NCBI GenBank assembly: GCA_965237625.1
Contig: CBDEGD010000046.1
Span: 1-64,000, forward strand
DNA from: JABDIP01 sp965237625
GTDB lineage: Bacteria > Pseudomonadota > Alphaproteobacteria > DSM-16000 > Inquilinaceae
Direction of reading: 5' to 3'
DNA: 64,000 bases
In this document: positions 1 through 8,615 of the stretch, piece by piece
How the letters are laid out: every line of letters starts with the position of its first letter
Numbering within the stretch: position 1 is the first letter of the stretch
Notes under the pieces: generated by a model
What the model saw: the letters and a program-made list of their open reading frames with translations, nothing else
Database searches by the model: none
What the model was told of the DNA's origin: nothing
Position numbers and translations under genes: made by a program

Positions 1-85
1 GTCTGGAGAGTCTGTGGGGAGTTGGGTGGCGGGGCTTGTGCGGCTCCATGTCCCTGGCGGTCGACCGTTCCCACCCGGCCCATTC

Positions 86-446
86 CTATCCCGCGTCCGG
101 CAGGATCTCATTGGCGGTTTCCGGGGGCCGGCAGAGGCGGACGCCGTTGGAGGTCACGACAATTGGCCGCTGGATCAGGATTGGTGTCTCAACCATGAAG
201 TCGATGAGTTGATCGTCGGTCCATTTCGGATCGTCCAGTCCCATCTCGGCATAGGGCGTGCCGCGTTGACGCAGCAGATCGCGGGGCGCGATGCCCATGC
301 GAGCGATCAGATCCACCAACTCCTGGCGGGTCGGTGGCGTCTTCAGATATTCGACGATTTCCGGCTTCTCGCCGGCCTCCCGCAACAGGGCGAGCTTTTT
401 TGCGGGACGTGCCGCATTGCGGGTTGTGATAGATCCGAACCGTCAT
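86..446 (-). pseudogene. arsC: ArsC-family (arsenate reductase-like) protein, frameshifted
   Basis: The restored product is about 119 residues, normal for ArsC/Spx-fold thioredoxin-like reductases that reduce arsenate to arsenite in the cytoplasm using glutathione and glutaredoxin. The N-terminus IYHNPQCGTSRK holds the catalytic Cys (residue 11) in the CxTSR context. The C-terminal part has the conserved Arg region IQRPIVV. The ATG is preceded by GGAGG about 8 nt upstream. The frame breaks at a run of six T on the plus strand (396-401): removing one base joins the N-terminal part to the frame that continues KLALLREAGEKPEIVEYLK. One extra base in a homopolymer suggests sequencing error or a recent indel. 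YffB/Spx-like reductases share this fold, so arsenate as substrate is inferred, not shown. No ars operon partners are visible. Confidence 0.8.
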
Positions 447-530
447 GTCGCTGCCTCCTCCATCATACCGCCCTTATAGGGGCGATGGCGGAGTCCGGTC
501 TAGCGCTCAGCCTCGTCTGGAAACCGTATT

Positions 531-1292
531 TCACTCCTTGATGAAATAGCCGCCGGGCTGGGAGAACTGCTCGAACTTGGTCATGCGCGGCGGCTTGCCA
601 TTGAAAAACTCGTCGATCGCCTTGGATTCGCCGGGCCAGCCGGCAAAGGCGTATTCGTCGAAGACCACGACGCCGCCGGTGACGACCCGTGGATAGAAGG
701 CTTCCAGGGAGGCAAGGGTCGGCTCATAGAGATCGCAATCCAGATGCAGCAGGGCGATCCGCAGGCCGGGATCGTCCTCCTCCACATAGCGTTTCGACGT
801 TTCCCGGATGTCGCCTTCCACGATGGAAATCCGTGGGCGGCTCGGCACGAAGGAATCCTCGTGGAACAGGTCGATCAGCTCCAACAGGGGCGGGTGGAAA
901 TGCTCCGGATTCCAACCGCCTTCATGATTGCCCTGGGCGGCGTCCCCGCGATCGTCCGGGGTGATGTCCTGCAGCCCTTTGAAGTGGTCGAAGCCGATCA
1001 CCCGCTTGATCCGATCGCCGGTGTTGAAGGTCTCCATGAAACGGGCGAAGTTCAGCAGGCTTTCGCCCTGATAGACGCCGCACTCCACCACATCGCCGGG
1101 CAGGTCCCGGATCATCTTGTAGAGCTCGTAGTGGAACAGCGTGCGCAGCATGTTCATGCGCCGCGCGAACACCATGTGCTGGCGGATGAAGTTATCGTCG
1201 TCGATATGGCGGCGCATGATCTCGCGATACCGATCCTCCCGCGAGACGGAGATCGTTGGCGGTGGGGTAGCCAAAGCGGGTGACGCGGTCAT
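531..1292 (-). CDS. TylF/MycF-family O-methyltransferase
   Basis: A 253-residue protein resembling macrocin O-methyltransferase (TylF) enzymes, SAM- and Mg-dependent methyltransferases that often act on sugar hydroxyls of natural products or glycans. The SAM-binding segment is DVVECGVYQGESLLNFA, about one third in. An acidic metal-site motif HLDCDLYEPT and the segment VVVFDEYAFAGWPG lie in the C-terminal half, as expected for the family. I chose the ATG at 1292 because the reading frame upstream of it overlaps the end of the dioxygenase gene and has no family resemblance. The PhyH-type gene ends 34 nt upstream on the same strand, so the two are probably cotranscribed. The actual substrate cannot be read from sequence. 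Confidence 0.85.
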   Translation of the reverse strand: MTASPALATPPPTISVSREDRYREIMRRHIDDDNFIRQHMVFARRMNMLRTLFHYELYKMIRDLPGDVVECGVYQGESLLNFARFMETFNTGDRIKRVIGFDHFKGLQDITPDDRGDAAQGNHEGGWNPEHFHPPLLELIDLFHEDSFVPSRPRISIVEGDIRETSKRYVEEDDPGLRIALLHLDCDLYEPTLASLEAFYPRVVTGGVVVFDEYAFAGWPGESKAIDEFFNGKPPRMTKFEQFSQPGGYFIKE

Positions 1293-1326
1293 TGCAAAGC
1301 TCCGAGAGTTTCTGCGTTTTGTTCTG

Positions 1327-2178
1327 TTAAGGGGTGGGGCTGCTTGGCGCGGGTTGCTCGACGACCGAGCCCGGATGCAGGGCATTGGTTTCGTCAAAAC
1401 CCACTTGCCGACGGTATCGCCAGCCACGGGCCGCGAATTCCGGATCGTTGGCGTCGCCATAGCGCGCATTGGCGGTCCAGCGGGCGCGGTCTGAATGGTT
1501 CTCCCCGCTGCGGTGAATCAGCAGATCGTGGAAGAGCAGGGCGTCGCCGGGCTCCATGTCCAGGGAGACGGCCTGCTGGTCGAGCACGCTGTCTTCCAAT
1601 TCGGCGAATTTCACGAACCGGTTGTCGACCTCGACCCTGACCGGGTGATAATCGCGATGGCTTCCCGGGATCAGCTGTAGCCGGCCCATCTCCTCGGTCA
1701 CCGGGGTCAGCGGCGCCCAGATGGTGAGGGTCGGACGCGACATCAGGTTGAACGGGTAGTCCTGGTGCCAGGGGAAAGCGAATTTGCCCTCACCGGCCCG
1801 GTCGATCCGCAGCATGATGTGTTTGGGCGGCAGCACGATGGCGTCGGATTCCATGATCGTCTCGACCGCGGACAGAACCGGTCTGGCGGTGAGCAGGGAG
1901 AACAGGGCCGCGCATCGCCTGCTGGTCTCATAGACGTGGCCGCCGAGCGCGCGCTCCTGGGCGCATAGCGAGTTGAATGCTTCATCAAGGCTCGCCCCGG
2001 ACGGTGCCGCGACGGAGGCCGCACGAAACTGCGCATGGATCAGCTGGCTGATTGTCCGTTCCAGATCATCGACATGCTGCTTGGGGACAAGACCGCGGAC
2101 GCAAAGCAGGCCGTATTGCTCAAAGACGGCTCGGGCATCCTGATCGACCCGATCGACGACAAATGCACCCTCAACCAT
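1327..2178 (-). CDS. phytanoyl-CoA dioxygenase (PhyH) family protein
   Basis: A 283-residue member of the non-haem Fe(II)/2-oxoglutarate dioxygenases of the PhyH superfamily. The iron-binding His-x-Asp is visible in FPWHQDYPF, and the distal His with the 2-oxoglutarate-binding Arg lies in the C-terminal stretch LLIHRSGENHSDRARW. Members hydroxylate small molecules such as fatty acyl groups, ectoine or natural product intermediates. The start was set at the ATG at 2178 (MVEGAFVVDR); a TTG-type start 27 nt upstream is also possible. It is followed on the same strand by the TylF-type methyltransferase, which suggests a two-step hydroxylation and methylation of one unknown compound. Confidence 0.85.
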   Translation of the reverse strand: MVEGAFVVDRVDQDARAVFEQYGLLCVRGLVPKQHVDDLERTISQLIHAQFRAASVAAPSGASLDEAFNSLCAQERALGGHVYETSRRCAALFSLLTARPVLSAVETIMESDAIVLPPKHIMLRIDRAGEGKFAFPWHQDYPFNLMSRPTLTIWAPLTPVTEEMGRLQLIPGSHRDYHPVRVEVDNRFVKFAELEDSVLDQQAVSLDMEPGDALLFHDLLIHRSGENHSDRARWTANARYGDANDPEFAARGWRYRRQVGFDETNALHPGSVVEQPAPSSPTP

Positions 2179-2339
2179 GAGCGCGCACAATGATAGGGTG
2201 ATCAAAACCGTCAGGGATCGTCATAGGTCGGTGGGGCTGCCGAAAATTCAACGGGCGGTAAGTGTCGAAGGTTCCAAATTCTGGTTAATGGAACCTTAAT
2301 TGCCGACCCGGTCTCGGCCGACGATCCGGACTCTTTCGC

Positions 2340-3407
2340 CTAGCGCTTGACCAGCGAAACGCCGCGATCCGAGAGTTTGACGGATACCGGACTTCCGGAT
2401 GCCCTGGCCGGACTTAAGGTCGGGTCGATCACGAAGATCTCGCCCAGATCGGTACGGACGGTGTATTCGAAATGGCTACCGAGATAGGTCGCCTTGCTGA
2501 TGTGCCCCTCGAGCGCGTCGGTCGCGCCCGCATCTTCGAGCCGGATCGCCTCGGGCCGGATCGCGAGATCGGCCTTTCCTGGCGGCAAGCCTCGATGCGG
2601 CAGTTGCAATTTTGACCCGGCCACACGAATGACGGCCCGGTCGTTCTCGATGCTATCGATCTCGACCTCGACCAGATTGGCATCGCCGACAAAGTCGGCC
2701 ACGAACCGGTCGACGGGTTGCTCGTAAAGCTCCTGGGGAGTGCCCTCCTGGGCGATCTCCGCGTTGCGCATGACGATGATCTTGTCCGAGACCGCGAGAG
2801 CCTCCTCTTGGTCGTGGGTGACATAGACGGATGTGAGATTGAGGTTCTGCTGCAGTTCGCGGATGTCCTCTCGCACCTGCCGCCGCAGCTTGGCGTCGAG
2901 GTTGGAGAGCGGCTCGTCGAACAGAAGCACCTGGGGCTTGAGCACCAGCGCCCTGGCGACGGCGACACGCTGCTGCTGGCCGCCGGACAATTCGCTCGGC
3001 AGCCGCCTGCCGAACCCGCTCAGGCCGACCAGGGACAGGCTGCCTTCGGCCAGTTCATGGGCCTCTCGTTTCGCCACACCGCTGACGACGAGGCCATAGG
3101 CGACGTTCTGCAGCACCGTCATATGCGGAAACAGCGCATAGGACTGGAACACCATGGTCACATCGCGGTCGGTGGCGGGCAGTGAGGAGACGTCCTCATC
3201 GCCGATCATGATCCGGCCGCTTGTCGGCATTTCCAGCCCGGCGATCATGCGCAAGGTGGTTGTCTTGCCGCAGCCGCTCGGACCCAGCAGCGTTACCAGT
3301 TTTCCGGCCTCGATCCGGAACGAAACGTCGTTGACCGCCGTGACCGACCCGAACGCCTTCGAAACACCCTCGAAGACAACGGAAGACGAGGTTCCGGTTC
3401 CACTCAT
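2340..3407 (-). CDS. ABC transporter ATP-binding protein (FbpC/AfuC/PotA type)
   Basis: A 355-residue importer ATPase. Visible motifs in order are Walker A GPSGCGKTT, Q-loop region MVFQSYALFPHMTV, signature LSGGQQQR, Walker B VLLFDEPLSNLDAKL and the H-loop VYVTHD. A C-terminal TOBE-like domain follows (LAIRPEAIRLED onward), typical of ferric-iron, polyamine and related importers. Its ATG overlaps the stop codon of the permease gene (TGATG), indicating translational coupling. It is the last gene of the binding protein - permease - ATPase operon. The reading frame is open far upstream, but that part is a shadow of the permease gene. Confidence 0.93.
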   Translation of the reverse strand: MSGTGTSSSVVFEGVSKAFGSVTAVNDVSFRIEAGKLVTLLGPSGCGKTTTLRMIAGLEMPTSGRIMIGDEDVSSLPATDRDVTMVFQSYALFPHMTVLQNVAYGLVVSGVAKREAHELAEGSLSLVGLSGFGRRLPSELSGGQQQRVAVARALVLKPQVLLFDEPLSNLDAKLRRQVREDIRELQQNLNLTSVYVTHDQEEALAVSDKIIVMRNAEIAQEGTPQELYEQPVDRFVADFVGDANLVEVEIDSIENDRAVIRVAGSKLQLPHRGLPPGKADLAIRPEAIRLEDAGATDALEGHISKATYLGSHFEYTVRTDLGEIFVIDPTLSPARASGSPVSVKLSDRGVSLVKR

Positions 3408-5635
3408 CAACCCAACCCTCCAATTGCCGGCTGAACCGGTGCGTCGCCTGTTTCGGTCCGCCGATGGATCTGACGTTTGCCGACTGTCACCTGAACCAGG
3501 GAGATGACCGTGAGCATGACCACGATCAGCACCGATGAATAGGCGATGGCCATACCGTAATCGCCGTTCTCGACGCGTCCGATGATGAACGATGTGGCCA
3601 TGTCGTAGTTGGCGCTCACCAGGAAGATGACGGCGCTGAGAGCGGTCATCGCACGAACGAAACTGAATACCAGCGCCGCAATGATCGCCGGTTTGAGCAA
3701 GGGAAGGATGACCCTGCGGATCGTCGTGAAGCTGTTGGCGCCCAAGGTCAGCGATGCCTCGTCGAGGCTCTTGTCGAGCTGGCTCATGGACGCGACGCCG
3801 GCGCGGACGCCAACCGGCATGTTCCTGAACACGAAACTGATGATCAGGATGATACCGGTTCCGGTCAACTCGATCGGCGGCACGTTGAATGCCAGGATGT
3901 AGCTTATGCCGATGACAGTCCCGGGAATGGCGAAGCTCAACATCGTGCCGAATTCGAACACGCCCTTGCCGACGAACCGCTGACGGACCAGCACATAGGC
4001 CGTCAACAAGCCGATGATCGCCGTCAGCGGTGCCGAGGCGAGTGCGATCCAAATCGTGGTGAAAAACGAATTCCAGGCAAGACCGCTGAACACCAACCCG
4101 AAATCGCCGCGGGTGATGCCGAACGCGTCGATGTAGTGGCGCCAGGTCAGTGAATAATCGCGTCCGAACAACTCAACGAAGCCGCCAAACAGGATAATTA
4201 GATAGATCACCGCCGTCAGCGCCGCCCAGGGTAGGGCGGTGCCATAGACCATCGCCCTCAGGCGCGTCGGAATTGGCGTCGGGACGCCGGAATCGCCCTT
4301 GCCGGTAATGGTGGCGTACGATTTTCGGCCCAGCCAGAGACGCTGGGCGAGAAACGCGGATAATGTGAACACCAGCAAGACGATCGCCAGAACCGCCGCC
4401 CTCCCTTGATCGTTCTGCGCCCCGACCACCGCGAAGAATATCTCTGTCGACAGAACGTCGTATCTGCCGCCGAGCACGAGCGGATTGCCGAAATCGGCCA
4501 GGCTTTCGATGAATCCGAGCAGGAAGGCATTTGCCACGCCCGGCCGCATCAGCGGAAACGATATCGACGTGAAGGTGCGCCAGTCGCTCGCGCGCAAAGT
4601 CTTGGCCGCTTCCTCCATCGACGGGCTGACCCCCTCGACGACGCCGATGAGGACAAGAAAGGCGATCGGCGTGAATGCGAGCGTCTGCGCGAACCACACG
4701 CCCGGAAGGCCGAACACCCATCGACTCGGGCGGATCTCGAACGCGTCCCAAAGGAATTGCGATACCAGTCCGGATCGGCCGAACAGCAGAATGACCGCCA
4801 GTCCGATCACGAATGGCGGCGTGATGATCGGCAGCACGGTCAATATCCGCAACGCCCGCTTAGCACGGAAGCCGGTCCGTGTCGCGATCAGTGCGAACGC
4901 GAGTCCCAGAACGCATGAACTGAAACCGGTGAGGATCGCCAGGAGAAGCGAATTCCAGGCGACGCCGCACCGCAGGCCGCTGGTCAGGCAGGACAGCCCC
5001 CAGATCTTCGAATCGAAGAGCTTCTCCTGGAAGACCATGAGCGAATAGACGCCGTCATTGTCCTGTAGCGCACTGATGAGAATGCGCAATACCGGGAAGA
5101 AGATGAAGATCGCGACGACGGCCACGATCAATCCGATCGACCCGACGACAAACGAGTCGCCGTGGATCGCGCCTCGGGCCGCGATGCCGATGGTCAGGAG
5201 GAACAGAAAAGCGGCGAGGACCAGCAGCGCGCCATACCCCATGCCACCCTGGCGCAGCTCGGTCGGGCCGAAGAGCGCCTCGAGTCCCGGGAACTCCCAA
5301 CCGTCGATGCCGATCGTAAATCCCTGGCCAAGGACGTAGGCGAGCCCCACCGCCCCGACAACGATGAGTACGCGTCCGAACAGAGGGTCGGATTTTGGCC
5401 GCGTCACGACTGACAACGGCAAGAGCAACAAGATCAGTATTGGCGCGAGCCAGGGCCGACCGTGCAGGAGCGACATGAAAAGGCCCGAACCGGCCTCTGC
5501 CGAGAACGGGCCCCCAACGCCAAGCCACTCAAAGGTCCAAAATCCGCCATCGGCAATTTGCCAAGGCAGCAAGGTGAAGCCGGCCACCCCTGTGGCAATC
5601 CAGGGGGTGGCCGACCTGTTCGGTGATGCCCTCAT
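3407..5635 (-). CDS. ABC transporter permease, two fused membrane domains (FbpB/AfuB type)
   Basis: A 742-residue inner-membrane permease with many hydrophobic segments. It contains two copies of the binding-protein-dependent transport domain, each with an EAA-type ATPase-contact loop (EEAAKTLRASDWRTF in the first half, DEASLTLGANSFTTI in the second). Such fused permeases occur in Fe(III) (FbpB) and hexose-phosphate (AfuB) importers. The N-terminal 150 or so residues add further predicted membrane segments. It is followed by its ATPase with a 1-nt overlap. The start codon lies only 3 nt from the end of a 268-bp palindromic element, so its native ribosome-binding site, if it had one, has been replaced by element sequence; no good Shine-Dalgarno is visible. 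Confidence 0.92.
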   Translation of the reverse strand: MRASPNRSATPWIATGVAGFTLLPWQIADGGFWTFEWLGVGGPFSAEAGSGLFMSLLHGRPWLAPILILLLLPLSVVTRPKSDPLFGRVLIVVGAVGLAYVLGQGFTIGIDGWEFPGLEALFGPTELRQGGMGYGALLVLAAFLFLLTIGIAARGAIHGDSFVVGSIGLIVAVVAIFIFFPVLRILISALQDNDGVYSLMVFQEKLFDSKIWGLSCLTSGLRCGVAWNSLLLAILTGFSSCVLGLAFALIATRTGFRAKRALRILTVLPIITPPFVIGLAVILLFGRSGLVSQFLWDAFEIRPSRWVFGLPGVWFAQTLAFTPIAFLVLIGVVEGVSPSMEEAAKTLRASDWRTFTSISFPLMRPGVANAFLLGFIESLADFGNPLVLGGRYDVLSTEIFFAVVGAQNDQGRAAVLAIVLLVFTLSAFLAQRLWLGRKSYATITGKGDSGVPTPIPTRLRAMVYGTALPWAALTAVIYLIILFGGFVELFGRDYSLTWRHYIDAFGITRGDFGLVFSGLAWNSFFTTIWIALASAPLTAIIGLLTAYVLVRQRFVGKGVFEFGTMLSFAIPGTVIGISYILAFNVPPIELTGTGIILIISFVFRNMPVGVRAGVASMSQLDKSLDEASLTLGANSFTTIRRVILPLLKPAIIAALVFSFVRAMTALSAVIFLVSANYDMATSFIIGRVENGDYGMAIAYSSVLIVVMLTVISLVQVTVGKRQIHRRTETGDAPVQPAIGGLG

Positions 5636-5638
5636 TTA

Positions 5639-5906
5639 GGAGCCTGTCTGAGTAATGCTTGTGGACAGCACCGCGTTTTCAAAGGCTTGGGCTAGGATGG
5701 TGTTGCGTGGCGATGCTGGATGCATCGCGAGCGGCGCCAGACGACGCCTCAAGCCTTTGAAAACGCGGCCCTTCGGGTCGACCAGGGAGACCCGGGTGCG
5801 GCGTCGCGGGCGCTTGACGATGCGCACGGCATCGCCTGCGCGCCCGCTCCTGACACCCGGGTTTCCCTGGTCGATGCTGACCACAAGCATTACTCGGACA
5901 GGCTCC
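5639..5906. repeat. Palindromic intercistronic element, family A, copy 1
   Basis: A 268-bp element bounded by 26-bp inverted repeats with one mismatch (GGAGCCTGTCTGAGTAATG at left, the complement at right). Inside are two long hairpins. Arm A (5673-5766) has a 16-bp perfect outer stem beginning GCGTTTTCAAAGGCTT and an apex GCGATGC-TGGAT-GCATCGC. Arm B (about 5780-5872) has a 19-bp outer stem with one mismatch beginning GACCAGGGA and an apex of GATGC-5 nt-GCATC. The whole would fold as a three-way junction in DNA or RNA. It fills the gap between the binding-protein stop (8 nt away) and permease start (3 nt away). A second, inverted copy lies at 15851-16119. It carries no coding capacity, so it resembles a MITE that would rely on a transposase encoded elsewhere. 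Confidence 0.9.
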
Positions 5907-5914
5907 GAGGCCTG

Positions 5915-6969
5915 CTAGTTCGGCAGCGCACCCACCTCTTCATCCCAGCGCTGAAGCAGACGGCGCCGTGTATCCGACGAGCCATACTCCACGAAGTCGT
6001 ATTCGATCAGCTTGATCTCCTCGAGCTTCGGCGCTTGCGGCGGGGGACTGGCATTGCTGTTCGACGGGACCTGATAGGCCGCCGCGTTGGCTGCGAGTTC
6101 CTGAATGTCCGCCTGCAACGCGAAGTCATAGAACATGCGCGCCGCGTCGGGGTTCGGCCCCCCCCCCCCCCCCCCTTGATGATGCTCATGGAGCCGATCT
6201 CGAAGCCGGTGCCTTCGCAGGGGGACACGATCTCGATCGGGAAGCCGGCGACCCGCTGCGTGACCATGTCGTGCTGGAACGTAATGCCGATCGTCGTCTC
6301 GCCGCGGGCAGCGGCCTTGATCGGCGCCGACCCGGATTTGGTGTACTGGTTCACATTGGCGTGCATGGCCTGCATCAGCTCGAACGCTTCGTCCTCGCCG
6401 AAGACCTGCACCAGGGTCGCCAGTGTCGTGTACGAGGTCCCGGAGGAATTCGGGTCGGCGATCTGAACCTCGCCTTCATATTCCGGTTTCGTCAAATCGG
6501 CCCAGCACTTCGGAGCCGTCAGTCCGGCCTGCTCCAAAAGCTCGCTATTGTAGCCGATGCCAAGCGCGCCGGCGTAGATCCCGACCGTTCTGTTGCCGCT
6601 CGCGGCGGCCTGGTTGAGGGCCCATTCGTGAAGCTGGTCGGCCATTGGCGACACGTACACTTCGGACAAACCCTCCTCTGCCGCCTGTAAGTGCGGATCG
6701 CCGGTGCCGCCCCACCAGACGTCGCCTCTTGGGTTGCGTTCCTCGGCTTTGATTTGAGCAAAGGTTTCGCCCGAGCTCTTGCGCGTCATCGCGACTTCGA
6801 TGCCGGTTGCCTTCTCGAACTCCTCGACCATCAACTGGCACCACTCGATCTGCGGGCTGCAATACAGCACCAGTTCATCATCGGCGAGTGCGGGGTGCGA
6901 TCCGGCTGATAGTGCGACCGTCGCGGTCGCAGCGCCGGTCAGTGCCAACAAAATGCGTCGTCTATTCAC
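5915..6969 (-). pseudogene. ABC transporter periplasmic binding protein (AfuA/FbpA type), frameshifted at a C18 tract
   Basis: A secreted extracellular solute-binding protein of the iron(III)/hexose-phosphate group, about 350 residues when restored. The best start is GTG at 6969, with GGGAGG 5 nt upstream, giving a signal peptide (RRR, hydrophobic core, SHPALA cleavage region). Family segments include YCSPQIEWC, DVWWGGTGDPH and VSPCEGTGFEIGSMSIIKG. The frame then breaks in a run of 18 C (plus strand 6158-6175) and continues in another frame as PNPDAARMFYDFALQADIQ to the stop at 5915. A tract of 16 or 19 C would restore the frame. The protein would deliver substrate to the downstream fused permease. 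Iron versus sugar phosphate cannot be decided here; AfuA homologues of this shape are known to bind hexose phosphates. Confidence 0.88.
6158..6175. repeat. 18-base homopolymeric C tract inside the binding-protein gene
   Basis: An uninterrupted run of 18 C on the plus strand (18 G on the coding strand), encoding a run of glycines after SIIKG. The window's coding regions otherwise lack homopolymers of this length. Tracts of this size are hypermutable by slipped-strand pairing. They are also a known artefact of some sequencing chemistries. The present length puts the gene out of frame by one base relative to 19 C. Confidence 0.95.
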
Positions 6970-7175
6970 AGCTTCCTCCCAATTTTTTTCTTTTGTTCGA
7001 CCGAAATGTAGCACGGAGGCTTCGATTCCATAGCATTTTTGCCAAAGACAACACATTGGGCGCGAAGGAGCCTCAATAACGCAAATCTGAATCGGATCGC
7101 TGTGTATTTCGCATCGAATATTCGGCAGGACTATCGACGGTAGGTCGGAATACTTGCCAACGACGTCCCGGGGCG

Positions 7176-8606
7176 TCAGATCATCTTACCGGGATTCATG
7201 ATCCCCTGCGGGTCGAGTGCCTGCTTGATCCGGCGCATGATCTCGATTTCCACCGCCGATTTCCGCTCCGCCATTTCGGCCCGCTTCAGGCGGCCGATGC
7301 CATGCTCGGCGCTGAACGACCCGCCCATGCCGACGACGATGTCGTGGACGATCTCGTTGAACTCCCCCCAGCGCGCCAGATAAGTCACCCGGTCGGTGCC
7401 GACCGGCTGGCTCAGATTGAAATGGATATTGCCGTCACCCAGATGGCCGAAGGCGACAACCCGGATGCCGGGCAGATGGCTTTCCACCGCGGCAGTGGCT
7501 TCGGCGATCATGTCGGCGGTCCGCGCGACGGGCACTGAGACATCGTGCTTGATCGAGCCGCCTTCGGCGAGCTGCCCCTCGACCACCGCCTCGCGGAGGA
7601 ACCAAAGTTTGCGGGACTGTCCCTCGCTGGCGGCAACGGCGGCATCGAACACCAGCCCGTCCTCCAGCGCCCGTCCCAACACGGCTTCCATCCTCTCCCG
7701 CAGCGGCGCATCGGGCGCGGGTGAGGTGAATTCCAGCAGCAAATACCAATCCGCCGGCGCGTCCAGCGGATCGGCCGCCCCGGCCACATGCCGCAACGCG
7801 AAATCGAGCCCGATACGCGGAATCAGCTCGCAGGCGGTGACGGCGTCGCCCGCCGCGTGACGGGCGCGGGTGAGTAGGTCAATGCCGGCGGCCGGATCGC
7901 GGATGGCGATAAAAGCCGTGGCGGTCTGACGCGGCCGGGGAAACAACTTCAGCACCGCAGCGGTGATCACGCCCAAAGTGCCTTCCGCCCCGATGAAGAG
8001 CTGCTTCAAATCGTAGCCGGTATTGTCCTTGCGCAAATCGCGTAGGCCGTCCCAAATCCTTCCGTCCGGCAGCACCACCTCCAACCCCAGCACCAGATCG
8101 CGGGCATTGCCGTAGCGCAGCACGCCGGTCCCACCGGCATTGGTGGAGATGTTGCCGCCGATCCGGCACGAGCCCTCCGCCGCCAGGCTGAGCGGGAACA
8201 GGCGGTCCACCTCGGCCGCTGCCTCCTGCACCGTGTGCAGGATGACACCGGCCTCTACCGTCATCGTGTCGTTCACCGGATCGATCGACCGAATGCCGTA
8301 GAGGCGGTCGGTCGACAGGATGATGTCCCGGCCATGTTCATAGGGACAGGCCCCGCCGACCAGCCCGGTGTTGCCCCCTTGCGGCACGATTCCGATTCCG
8401 GCCTCTGCGCAGAGTTTGACGACCGCCGAAACCTCATCCGTGGAAGCCGGCCGCACCACCAGGGCCGCCTGCCCTTGGAAATTGCCGCGCCATTCCTTGA
8501 GATAGGGGGCCATGTCGTCCGGGGCGTCGACGATGCCCTTCGACCCGACCACACCTCTGATGCGGTCCAGGGCGGCTTCACTGTCCATTCCAGGTGCTTT
8601 TGCCAT
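7176..8606 (-). CDS. FAD-binding oxidoreductase (GlcD / D-2-hydroxyacid dehydrogenase type)
   Basis: A 476-residue flavoprotein of the vanillyl-alcohol oxidase superfamily. The PCMH-type FAD domain is visible in the N-terminal half: PQGGNTGLVGG, the AEGSCRIGGNISTNAGG phosphate-binding region, and LFIGAEGTLGVIT. The C-terminal FAD-oxidase domain has FGHLGDGNIHFN and SAEHGIGRLKR, which supply conserved His and Glu residues in glycolate, D-lactate and D-2-hydroxyglutarate dehydrogenases. It probably oxidises a D-2-hydroxyacid and passes electrons to a quinone or cytochrome. It starts 9 nt after the stop of tsaC on the same strand. The precise substrate is not resolvable. Confidence 0.92.
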   Translation of the reverse strand: MAKAPGMDSEAALDRIRGVVGSKGIVDAPDDMAPYLKEWRGNFQGQAALVVRPASTDEVSAVVKLCAEAGIGIVPQGGNTGLVGGACPYEHGRDIILSTDRLYGIRSIDPVNDTMTVEAGVILHTVQEAAAEVDRLFPLSLAAEGSCRIGGNISTNAGGTGVLRYGNARDLVLGLEVVLPDGRIWDGLRDLRKDNTGYDLKQLFIGAEGTLGVITAAVLKLFPRPRQTATAFIAIRDPAAGIDLLTRARHAAGDAVTACELIPRIGLDFALRHVAGAADPLDAPADWYLLLEFTSPAPDAPLRERMEAVLGRALEDGLVFDAAVAASEGQSRKLWFLREAVVEGQLAEGGSIKHDVSVPVARTADMIAEATAAVESHLPGIRVVAFGHLGDGNIHFNLSQPVGTDRVTYLARWGEFNEIVHDIVVGMGGSFSAEHGIGRLKRAEMAERKSAVEIEIMRRIKQALDPQGIMNPGKMI

Positions 8607-8615
8607 GGGTGCAGG

